Assembly: GCF_003031675.1 (NCBI RefSeq)
Contig: NZ_PYWX01000082.1
Span: 1 to 64,000, forward strand
From: Pseudomonas palleroniana
GTDB taxonomy: Bacteria > Pseudomonadota > Gammaproteobacteria > Pseudomonadales > Pseudomonadaceae
Reading direction: 5' to 3'
Length of the DNA: 64,000 bases
The translations under genes and the position numbers were made by a program. How positions within the stretch are numbered: position 1 is the first letter of the stretch; each line of letters begins with the position of its first letter. Below, piece by piece: positions 1 through 7,480 of the stretch. The notes under the pieces are model-generated. The model was not told the origin of the DNA and did no database searches. It was given only the letters and a program-made list of their open reading frames with translations.

Positions 1-10
1 GACGCCATTT

Positions 11-86
<76 letters not shown>

Positions 87-95
87 TATTCAATA

Positions 96-126
96 AAAAC
101 GCCGATCAGCAATGATCGGCGTTTTT
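96..126. terminator. Bidirectional rho-independent terminator
   Basis: A perfect hairpin with arms AAAAACGCCGATCA and TGATCGGCGTTTTT around a short loop. The T-run on one side and A-run on the other let it end both the tRNA-Gly transcript (+) and the MocR gene transcript (-), whose stop codon lies inside it. Confidence 0.85.
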
Positions 127-1609
127 ATTTGTGCGCGTTTAGCACCCGTGCCAGCCGCTGCGTGGCTTGACGGATCTCATCCCGATCCAGTGAGGCAAAA
201 CCCAGGCGCAGGGCATTTTCCGGCAGGTTCATCGGCGAAAACTGACGGGCGCTGCGCACCACGATGCCCTGGTCCTGGGCGGCGTTGACCCGTTGATCGA
301 CGTCGGTGTCATCCTCGAACCGCACCCAGAGCGCGAGACCACCCTCCGGCTCGCGTACCCGGATACGGTCGCCAAATGCCTCCTGCAGGCAGCTCTGCAG
401 CACCTCCCGACGCGCGGCGTATTCTTTTGAAACGCGGCGCAGGTGTTTCTTCAATTCGCCCTGGTTGATCAGGTCGGCCAGCATCTTCTGCGCGACCGCG
501 TCGCTGTCTCCCACCACCAATGCCGCGCTCCTCTGCAGCACTTCAATCACGCTGGCGGGGGCGACGACGTAGCTGCAACGAAAGGTTGCGCCCAACGCTT
601 TGGATAACGAGCCAATATAGATCACATGACGTTGTGCGTGATCACTGGCCAATGGCAAGTACGGCCGCCCGTTGAAATGGTATTCGTGGTCGTAGTCTTC
701 TTCGATCACGCAGAAATTGTGCTGCGCCGCCAGTGCCAGCAACTGTTGTCGACGTGCTGCATGCAGGCTCACGGTGGTGGGGAATTGATGGTGCGGCGTG
801 AGGTAAATCATCCTCACGTTGTGCATGTGGCATAACCGCTCGATGTGGTCCGTTCGACATCCTTCGTCGTCCATATCGACCATGACCAATTGCGCACCGA
901 GCTTGCGGAAGATTTCCCACGCGGGGGGATAGCTCAAGCGTTCTACCAGCACCACGTCCCCCGGTTGGATCAGCAGGCCGGCGGTAAGGAACAGCGATAC
1001 CTGAGTGCCTGGGGTCAGGCAGATATTCTCGGCGTTGACGGGCAACCCACGGTTATTGCGCAACATTTGCGCCAGTGCGCAACGCAATTCATAGCCGGTG
1101 CCCTCGCTCCCATAACGCACGCAGTTGGACGTAAAGCTTTTGCGCAGCGCGTTGCGGTAGTAGCGATGCAGCACGGCCTGGGGCAGCAAGCGATGGTCGC
1201 AGGCGCCGTTATCGAAAAACAGCGCGTCGTGCCGATGTTGCAGGGCGATCACCTGGGCGTTCTGGGTGAAGTACGCGACGTTCGCTTGTTCCAGCAATGG
1301 CGGGGCAAAAGACTGTTGTGCGCCGCGCGGCGTTGGCGTGGGCGCCAGTTGCGTATTGACGAACGTCCCACGTCGCGGCTCGCTGATCAGCCAGCCTTTG
1401 GTCAGGGCTTCTTCATAGGCCAGGATGACCGTCTTGCGGTTGACGTCGAGCAACTGCGCCATTTCTCGCGTGCCCGGCAGCAGCGTGCCCGGCGACAGAC
1501 GCCCGTCGACGATCGCAGCCACCAGGCCCTCGGCGATCTTGCGATAGGAGGCTTGGTGGGTGTTCTCATCCAACTTGAGCAACGGGCGCCATTTACGCAT
1601 CTGGACCAT
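125..1609 (-). CDS. MocR/PdxR-type PLP-dependent transcriptional regulator
   Basis: A 494-residue cytoplasmic DNA-binding protein. Residues ~20-80 form a GntR winged helix-turn-helix (GTREMAQLLDVNRKTV). The rest is a fold-type-I aminotransferase domain; the PLP lysine is in SLSKALG at K337. MocR proteins usually activate or repress a divergent neighbour in response to PLP or an amino compound. The only divergent neighbour is the ferredoxin-reductase/M24 fusion, 78 bp away, so that is the probable target (inference). A start three residues later, at the Met in VQMRKW, is also possible. Length is normal for the family. The ligand cannot be read from sequence. Confidence 0.9.
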   Translation of the reverse strand: MVQMRKWRPLLKLDENTHQASYRKIAEGLVAAIVDGRLSPGTLLPGTREMAQLLDVNRKTVILAYEEALTKGWLISEPRRGTFVNTQLAPTPTPRGAQQSFAPPLLEQANVAYFTQNAQVIALQHRHDALFFDNGACDHRLLPQAVLHRYYRNALRKSFTSNCVRYGSEGTGYELRCALAQMLRNNRGLPVNAENICLTPGTQVSLFLTAGLLIQPGDVVLVERLSYPPAWEIFRKLGAQLVMVDMDDEGCRTDHIERLCHMHNVRMIYLTPHHQFPTTVSLHAARRQQLLALAAQHNFCVIEEDYDHEYHFNGRPYLPLASDHAQRHVIYIGSLSKALGATFRCSYVVAPASVIEVLQRSAALVVGDSDAVAQKMLADLINQGELKKHLRRVSKEYAARREVLQSCLQEAFGDRIRVREPEGGLALWVRFEDDTDVDQRVNAAQDQGIVVRSARQFSPMNLPENALRLGFASLDRDEIRQATQRLARVLNAHK

Positions 1610-1687
1610 CTGAAGTATCCAAAACTGGAGGTTTCTAATGGGCCTAGTCTAGCGCAACAATCAAGCCTCACTTACCCCGAGGTCTTT

Positions 1688-3343
1688 ATGAATACACGCC
1701 ATGTCATCGAACTCGCCCCCTCGGGGAAAACCTTTGAAGCCGGTGACGAGCTATTGCTGGACGCGATGCTCGCCAGCGGCCTGTCCGTTCCGTTTTCCTG
1801 CCGTCGCGGCGCCTGCGGATCCTGCAAGGTCATCGTCACTGCGGGGCACTACCGGGCCAAGTCACTGGCGCCCGGCGCCCCTGCGCCATGCTTCCCCTTG
1901 GCGGCCAATGAAATGCTGTTGTGCCAAAGCCACGCGTGCGCCGATATGCGCCTGGAAATTCCTGGCTGGTCGCTGGACACGCCCGCGCTGGTTGTCGAGG
2001 CGACGGTGCTGAGCAAGCGCGCACTCAGCGCCGATATCACGGAGTTGGTCCTGATGCCGGATAAGCCATTGGCAGTGCGGCCGGGCCAGTACCTCAAATT
2101 CCGTCTGGTCGGCGGTGACTCGCGCTGCTTCTCGATCGCCAACCTGCCGGCCGAAGGCGATGGGCGCCTGGTGTTTCAGATTCGCCGGGTGCGCGGCGGG
2201 CTGTTTTCCGAGACGCTTCTGGATGACCTCGAGGCCGGCGATCTGTTGCAGTTGGAAGGGCCTTTTGGTGCCTGTACCTGGCAGGACGATGCCGCTGCGC
2301 CTGTGGTCTTGTTCGCCACGGGCACCGGCTACGCGGGTATCAAGCCGATCTTGCTGACCGCCCTGCAACAGGATGTGCCCGTGACGTTTTACTGGGGTGG
2401 CGCACAGGCGGCAGATTTTTACGACCGCGCATTCCTGGATCGGGCGGTCATCGACTCTGCGCATTTTCATTGGCACCCGGTACTGGCAACCGAGGGCAGG
2501 GTGCAGGAGGTTGCGCTGAGCCATGGTCACGCCTGGGAGGCGGCTCAGGTGTATGCCTGCGGCAACAGCGTAATGATCAACCAGGCGCGTGCAGCTTGCC
2601 TGGACGCGGGCTTGCCGGCCCATCGGTTTATCGCAGAGGCCTTTGTGCCCAGTGGCCAGTCCGGCGCCGATACGCTGCTCGACAACCTGGATCAAACCTG
2701 GGAAAAAGTCGGGCCGCGCTATTCTCTCGACGGCATGCTCGCGGCACGTGAGAAAAGCGTGCGTGCACTGGCCGCGATCGCCAGTCAACTGAAGGTGGGC
2801 ATGACCACGGGCGCCGCCCTCGAAATGGCCGCCCAGCAACTGCAGGCCATGGGTGCCTCACATACCTGGCACCCCACCTACATCCGCTTTGGCGATGATA
2901 CGGTGCGCCCATCCCGGGAAGGCATCGACCCACTGCGCACATTGCGCCCCAGCGACATCGTGGTGGTGGACCTTGGCCCGGTCTGGGACGGCTATGAAGG
3001 GGACTACGGCGATACCTTTGTCTTCGGCGAGGCGCCGTTGCACCTGGAGTGCCGCAAGGTGTTGCATGAAGTCTTCGATGAAACCCGCGAAGCCTGGCTG
3101 CGAGGCATGACCGGCTGTGAACTGTATGACTTTGCCGAACGCCGCGCCGTGGACAAGGGCTGGCGGCTGTCACGCAACCTGGCCGGTCACCGCATTGCGG
3201 ATTTTCCCCATGCATTGTTCGGGAACAAGGAACTGGCTGACTTGGCTATCACCCCCAGCGAAATGGTGTGGGTGCTGGAGATCCAGCTTTGTCACCCCGT
3301 GCTGCCCATCGGTGGGTTCTTCGAAGATATCCTGATGCGTTGA
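1688..3343 (+). CDS. 2Fe-2S ferredoxin / FAD-NAD(P) reductase fused to M24 metallopeptidase domain
   Basis: One 551-residue frame joins two unrelated enzymes. Residues ~1-90 are a plant-type 2Fe-2S ferredoxin with cysteines C38, C43, C46 and C79. Residues ~100-335 are a ferredoxin-NADP-reductase-like unit with RCFSIAN (FAD) and GTGYAGIKP (NAD) motifs, in the order of oxygenase reductases. Residues ~345-551 are an M24 (pita-bread) domain keeping all five metal ligands: D428, D439, H501, E531, E546. The ATG at 1688 follows GAGG; the open frame further upstream is only antisense to the MocR gene. The reductase probably passes electrons from NAD(P)H, while the M24 half resembles Xaa-Pro aminopeptidases. 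No oxygenase partner lies nearby. The physiological reaction is unknown to me. Confidence 0.85.
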   Translation: MNTRHVIELAPSGKTFEAGDELLLDAMLASGLSVPFSCRRGACGSCKVIVTAGHYRAKSLAPGAPAPCFPLAANEMLLCQSHACADMRLEIPGWSLDTPALVVEATVLSKRALSADITELVLMPDKPLAVRPGQYLKFRLVGGDSRCFSIANLPAEGDGRLVFQIRRVRGGLFSETLLDDLEAGDLLQLEGPFGACTWQDDAAAPVVLFATGTGYAGIKPILLTALQQDVPVTFYWGGAQAADFYDRAFLDRAVIDSAHFHWHPVLATEGRVQEVALSHGHAWEAAQVYACGNSVMINQARAACLDAGLPAHRFIAEAFVPSGQSGADTLLDNLDQTWEKVGPRYSLDGMLAAREKSVRALAAIASQLKVGMTTGAALEMAAQQLQAMGASHTWHPTYIRFGDDTVRPSREGIDPLRTLRPSDIVVVDLGPVWDGYEGDYGDTFVFGEAPLHLECRKVLHEVFDETREAWLRGMTGCELYDFAERRAVDKGWRLSRNLAGHRIADFPHALFGNKELADLAITPSEMVWVLEIQLCHPVLPIGGFFEDILMR

Positions 3344-3366
3344 GCCCGCCGTTGCGGCGGGCTCAA
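3340..3366. terminator. Hairpin terminator between convergent genes
   Basis: Arms TTGAGCCCGCC and GGCGGGCTCAA with a 5-base loop overlap the stop codon of the fusion gene and precede the 3' end of the dipeptidase gene. It is symmetric and could end transcription from both sides, though the T-runs are short. Confidence 0.65.
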
Positions 3367-3372
3367 ATCGCC

Positions 3373-5112
3373 TCAGAGCTTGGGCAGTTGTCCGACGCGG
3401 CCCATCATTTCGGTGACGATCTGCAGGTCGAGCAGGAACTGCTCGACGCTCTTGAACTCGCCGTCCGTGTGCCCGGTGTATTTGACTTCCGGGCGCGCCA
3501 GGCCGAATTGCACGCCATTGGGCAATTCGTGCACGGAGGTCGCGCCGGGCGAAGTGCCGAACTTGTGTTCCATGCCCAGGTTTTCGCTGGCCACGGCGAG
3601 CAAGGCTTTCACCCATTCGCCTTCAGGGTTGCGGTACATCGGCTCGGCCACCGAGTAGGTAAAGTCCACCTTGACCTTGGATTGCTTGTCCCAGGCGCTG
3701 AGCTTGTCGGCGATTTCGGCCTTGAGCACTTGCGGCGTCTTGCCCTTCGGCACGCGCAGGTTCACCGCCAGTTTGAAGGCTTTGGCATCCTGGCCGACAA
3801 AGGTCAGCGAGGTGGTCAGCGGCCCCATGAAGGGGTCGGAGAAGCCCACGCCCAATTTGCCGCCCAGGTAATCCAGGCCCCAGTTGTCGGCGGCATATCG
3901 CGCGGCATCAGTGATGTGGTTGTGTTTGAGGGCGATCTTGCCGTCCAGGCTGTGGATCAGCACCAGCATGCGCGCCACCGGGTTCACACCGGATTCCGGT
4001 TTAGAGGAATGAGCGGACACGCCGGTCACCGTCAGCTTGACCTCGTTGCCGACCACTTTGGCCGCCACCTCGAAGTCGCCGCCATTCTGCTTGGCGTATT
4101 CAACGCCGGCTTTTTCCAGGCTGGTCGCCAGTTCAGCCGGCTTGTCGCTGACCAGAGTGGCCACCGATACCGAAGGAATCTGGTTGGTGGCCATGCCACC
4201 GGTCATCGAAATGATCTCGGCGCCTTTGCCTTCACCTTTGCGCACCGGGAAGGTGGCCATGACGGTGCCGTAACCTTTCTCGGCAATCACCACCGGATAG
4301 CCGCCATCCAGCGCCAGGTTGTATTGCGGAACCGGGTTGTGTTCGAAGTAGTACGGGATCGCATCGCCGGAGGTTTCTTCAGTCGTGTCCACCAGCAACT
4401 TGAAGTTGCGCGCCAGCGGCAGCTTTTCTTCCTTGATCACTTTCATGGCGTACATGGCCACGACGATGCCGTTCTTGTCATCCTCGGTGCCACGACCATA
4501 CATGCGGTCGCCGATCAGCGTGACTTTGAACGGGTCGAGTTTGGTGCCGTCCTTGAGCACCCAGTTTTCCGGCGTTACGGGCACCACGTCTGCGTGGGCG
4601 TGGATGCCCACCACTTCGTCACCGCTGCCTTCCAGGGTGATTTCATAGACGCGGTTGTCGACGTTGCGGAAATTCAGATTGAACGCTTTGGCCAGGCTCT
4701 GGATCTTGTCGGCGATCTTGAGAAATTCCGGGTTCTTGTACTGCGGCAGGCCGTCGACATTGAACGTCGGGATTTCCACCAGCTCGCGCAGGGTTTCCAG
4801 GGCGGCCTTGCCGTACTTCACCCGCGTGTAAATACCGAGCAGACGATTGATTTCGTTCTGCTGGTCGGCGCTCAGCGGTTTGTTGGCCAGGAAGGTCTCG
4901 ATGGCCGGGCCGACATCATCGGTTTTCGCCAGCTCGCCCTTGGACAGGGTACCGAGGAAACCCCGGAAATCGGTAGCCGGCGCTTCGTTGAAATGCTTGA
5001 TGATCGTCGCGCTTTGTTCGGCGCTGAGGTTGGCGAAAGCGGGTGTGGCGACTGCCGAGAGGCTGGCTGCGAACAGGGTGGCGGCTACCAGTTTTTTGAG
5101 TGGAAAGTGCAT
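3373..5112 (-). CDS. Secreted M20-family dipeptidase
   Basis: A 579-residue zinc peptidase of the PepV/Sapep-like M20 group. The N-terminus MHFPLKKLVAATLFAA...TPAFA is a clear Sec signal peptide, so it acts in the periplasm. Metal and catalytic motifs are visible: HAHADVVPV (zinc His plus catalytic Asp), GRGTEDDKNG (bridging Asp) and DTTEETSGD (catalytic Glu pair). An insertion domain with VSAHSSKPESG supplies the dimer-face His. The start at 5112 is chosen because AAAGGA lies about 12 nt upstream; an ATG at 5124 touches that Shine-Dalgarno directly. It is monocistronic, ending convergently with the fusion gene. The exact peptide substrate is unknown. Confidence 0.88.
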   Translation of the reverse strand: MHFPLKKLVAATLFAASLSAVATPAFANLSAEQSATIIKHFNEAPATDFRGFLGTLSKGELAKTDDVGPAIETFLANKPLSADQQNEINRLLGIYTRVKYGKAALETLRELVEIPTFNVDGLPQYKNPEFLKIADKIQSLAKAFNLNFRNVDNRVYEITLEGSGDEVVGIHAHADVVPVTPENWVLKDGTKLDPFKVTLIGDRMYGRGTEDDKNGIVVAMYAMKVIKEEKLPLARNFKLLVDTTEETSGDAIPYYFEHNPVPQYNLALDGGYPVVIAEKGYGTVMATFPVRKGEGKGAEIISMTGGMATNQIPSVSVATLVSDKPAELATSLEKAGVEYAKQNGGDFEVAAKVVGNEVKLTVTGVSAHSSKPESGVNPVARMLVLIHSLDGKIALKHNHITDAARYAADNWGLDYLGGKLGVGFSDPFMGPLTTSLTFVGQDAKAFKLAVNLRVPKGKTPQVLKAEIADKLSAWDKQSKVKVDFTYSVAEPMYRNPEGEWVKALLAVASENLGMEHKFGTSPGATSVHELPNGVQFGLARPEVKYTGHTDGEFKSVEQFLLDLQIVTEMMGRVGQLPKL

Positions 5113-5264
5113 TGTCAGAGGCATTCCTTTGCAGATAGTGAGTAAGAGGTTTCTGATCAATAAGTCAGAAACATTTCTACACACTACCATCACCAAGGTC
5201 GCTATAGGGAGGCCTTGGTGTGGGAAATATCGTACTCAGGTGTCAGGGCAATAAAGACTCAAAT

Positions 5265-5516
5265 GTGGGAGGGGGCTTGCCCTAATGCCAGTCAGTTAAG
5301 AGAACCTGCCGCAACCAAACTCTGTAGTGAGCGGGCTTGCCCCGCGCTGGGCGGCGCAGCCGCCCCAACAAAGACGCCACGGTATTTCAGAAGGACCGAA
5401 GTGCCTGGGTTTGGGGCGGCTGCGCCACCCAGCGCGGGGCAAGCCCGCTCACTACAGATGATGTGTTCTACATCCCACCATTAACTGACTGGCATTAGGG
5501 CTTGCCCCCCTCCCGC
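5265..5516. repeat. REP palindrome split by a MITE insertion (copy A host site)
   Basis: The halves GTGGGAGGGGGCTTG (5265-5279) and CTTGCCCCCCTCCCGC (5501-5516) rejoin to a REP-type palindrome when the 221-bp element at 5280-5500 and one CTTG are removed. The rest of 5113-5264 and 5517-5542 shows no gene. Confidence 0.75.
5280..5500. mobile_element. MITE-like element, copy A
   Basis: A 221-bp non-coding element with perfect 20-bp terminal inverted repeats CCCTAATGCCAGTCAGTTAA, flanked by the 4-bp direct repeat CTTG (5276-5279 and 5501-5504). Inside are near-complementary ~43-bp blocks (5324-5366 and 5413-5455) that begin GTAGTGAGCGGGCTTGCCCC and form a second REP-like hairpin. It has no transposase, so it would need a transposase acting in trans. 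Copy B at 14924-15144 is closely similar in reverse orientation. Confidence 0.8.
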
Positions 5517-5542
5517 AGGGGGGCGTTGAATCACATTTCAGG

Positions 5543-6760
5543 TCAAGGCTTGCCTGGGTGCGGCTCCGGATACTGAGCCATGACCTCCAGCGCCTTGGCA
5601 TATGGCCCATCCCACAACTGCTCATGCAACTCGCCGATACGCTTGGCCATCGCGTTGTCGTGCATCACCACTTCCAGGTTGCGCGAGTTGTCGAAGTAGC
5701 CGCCGAGCCAGTTGCTCGTACCGACCCACGCCACCTGCCCGTCGATCTCCATGGTCTTGCTGTGGATCACCCGCGCATAGGGGATAAAGCCTTGTTTGGC
5801 CTCGGGCAGCGTGACGATCTTGATTTCGACATTCGGCAATACGGCCAGGCTTTTGAGGTAGGGCAGTTCCAGCGTGTCGGTGTTCCAGTTAGACACCATC
5901 AATTTGATCGACACCCCACGTGCGGCGGCGGCGCGTATGGCGTTGTCGATCACGGCGTAGTAGGGGCGGGTGCGATCCGGCCCATAGGACAACGGCGCAT
6001 AGTCCAGCAGTTGCACGCGCACTTCCTTTTTTGCCTCGCTCAGCAGGCGTGGCAGCTCCAATTGTGAATCGCCCACGCCCGGTGGGTTGTAGCGTTGCGG
6101 GCTGGCGACCAGGTAGTTGCCGGTGCGCGCAGGTTCCTGGCCGGTGACCGGCAGGGGCACGGGTTTGTGGTCGGCGAGGGCGGCCTGGGCTTTCCAATCC
6201 TGGTTGAAGATCGCCTGGACCTGTCTCACCACGGTCGCATCGCTGATGCGCAGGCCGGTTTCGTGGATATGTTCCAGTGAACGCCAATCGAAATTCTGGC
6301 TACCGACAAACGCCTGTTTACCGTCCACCACCAGGTATTTGGCGTGGATGATGCCGCCGCTCACTTGCCCGTAGGGCAATACGCGGAAGGTCAGGTTGGG
6401 AATGGCGCGCAAGCGTTCCAGCGTGGAGGCTTCCGATAACTTGATGCCTTTTTCTTCAAGCAGGAAGCGAATCTTCACACCGCGTTTGCCGGCGGCTTCC
6501 AGGTGCTGGATCACGGTGTCCATCACTGAGCCTGGGTGGTCGGCGGCGTAGAACTGGCCGATATCAATGGTCGTTGTCGCACCGTCGAACAACTCGATCC
6601 ACACCGGACCAGGCTGGCGCAGGTCAGCCGTGCCCAACGCAGTCTCCACCGGTACGGTGTGCACCAGTTCAAACCCCGGAATTGAAAAGTCCGCTTGGGC
6701 AAGCGGACTGAGGAGCACGCCGGCGATGTCTGCGATACGCAATTTCATGGATAGGTGCAT
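5543..6760 (-). CDS. Phospholipase D-like (two HKD motif) exported protein
   Basis: A ~405-residue protein of the PLD superfamily with both catalytic motifs: HAKYLVVDG...GSQNFD and HSKTMEIDG...GTSNW. Each gives the His-Lys-Asp set that forms a phospho-histidine intermediate on phosphodiesters. The N-terminus MHLSMKLRIADIAGVLLSPLAQA looks like a signal peptide, so periplasmic action is likely. Starts at 6796 (preceded by AAAGG) or 6748 are alternatives. It is the last gene of the exbD-tonB-receptor-exbB run, about 20-55 bp after exbB. That link suggests it processes a phosphodiester compound brought in by, or needed for, the receptor (inference). Substrate unknown. Confidence 0.82.
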   Translation of the reverse strand: MHLSMKLRIADIAGVLLSPLAQADFSIPGFELVHTVPVETALGTADLRQPGPVWIELFDGATTTIDIGQFYAADHPGSVMDTVIQHLEAAGKRGVKIRFLLEEKGIKLSEASTLERLRAIPNLTFRVLPYGQVSGGIIHAKYLVVDGKQAFVGSQNFDWRSLEHIHETGLRISDATVVRQVQAIFNQDWKAQAALADHKPVPLPVTGQEPARTGNYLVASPQRYNPPGVGDSQLELPRLLSEAKKEVRVQLLDYAPLSYGPDRTRPYYAVIDNAIRAAAARGVSIKLMVSNWNTDTLELPYLKSLAVLPNVEIKIVTLPEAKQGFIPYARVIHSKTMEIDGQVAWVGTSNWLGGYFDNSRNLEVVMHDNAMAKRIGELHEQLWDGPYAKALEVMAQYPEPHPGKP

Positions 6761-6815
6761 GGGCGTCTCATCGAGCAGAAAGAACGGCGGGCGCATCACG
6801 CGCCCGCCTTTAAGG

Positions 6816-7463
6816 TCATGCCGTGCGGGTGTGCAGCGGCGTCGGCACCAGGTGCGGGACTTCACCCTGGACACGGGCGCCGGTGGCGGCGCGGATCAGC
6901 AGGATCTTCAACTGATCGTTGATGCGCTCCAGGCTGTCCTGGAAGAAGTTATGGAACACCACGCAGAACAGCGCAATGGCAATCCCCAGGCCGGTGGCGA
7001 ACAAGGCCGTACCGATACCACCGGAGATCTGGCCCGGGTCGGATACGCCGGCCGTGGCCAGTGCCTTGAAGGTGTCGATGATGCCCAGGATGGTGCCCAA
7101 CAGGCCCAGCAGCGGCGCGGCGGTGGTGATGGTCTCGATGATCCACAGGCTGCGCGACAGCGGTGCACGGGTCTTGAGGTACTGGGTGTCGATCTCGTCG
7201 TCCAGGTCCTTGCGCGAACCATGGGCGGCCTTCTGTGCCAGGATCGGCAGTACCATGTTCAGCGGCAGGCTGGCGCGGCGGGTCAGCGCCTGCGGCAGGT
7301 CGCGTTCGCTGTGCACGTTGGCACCGAGCACTTCGGTCAAGTCACGTGCCTGGCGACGCACATAGGCGAAGTAGATGCCGCGTTCGATGGTGATAAAGAT
7401 CGCAATCGCCATGGCGGCGTACATTACATAAAAGGTGATGGCGTGAAGCAGGTTCATGTCCAT
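6816..7463 (-). CDS. exbB: ExbB/TolQ/MotA-family proton-channel protein
   Basis: A 215-residue inner-membrane protein. An N-terminal transmembrane helix (ITFYVMYAAMAIAIFITI), a cytoplasmic loop, and two further helices at the TTAAPLLGLLGTILGIIDTF and GIGTALFATGLGIAIALFCV stretches match ExbB topology. With ExbD it uses proton flow to energise TonB. It lies 17 bp downstream of the TonB-dependent receptor and on the same strand as exbD and tonB, so all four parts belong to one transcription unit. The separation of exbB from exbD by tonB and the receptor is an unusual order. Confidence 0.9.
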   Translation of the reverse strand: MDMNLLHAITFYVMYAAMAIAIFITIERGIYFAYVRRQARDLTEVLGANVHSERDLPQALTRRASLPLNMVLPILAQKAAHGSRKDLDDEIDTQYLKTRAPLSRSLWIIETITTAAPLLGLLGTILGIIDTFKALATAGVSDPGQISGGIGTALFATGLGIAIALFCVVFHNFFQDSLERINDQLKILLIRAATGARVQGEVPHLVPTPLHTRTA

Positions 7464-7480
7464 GATCTGTAGCCTCGCAA

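Noticed and set aside
845..1687. In-frame upstream extension of the reductase-M24 fusion (open frame from 845)
   Set aside because: It runs antisense through the MocR gene and has arginine/glutamine-rich shadow composition; the ferredoxin domain begins exactly at the ATG at 1688.
3268..5145. Long plus-strand open frame opposite the M20 peptidase gene
   Set aside because: His/Gly/Arg-rich antisense translation with no domain; the minus strand encodes a clear M20 peptidase.
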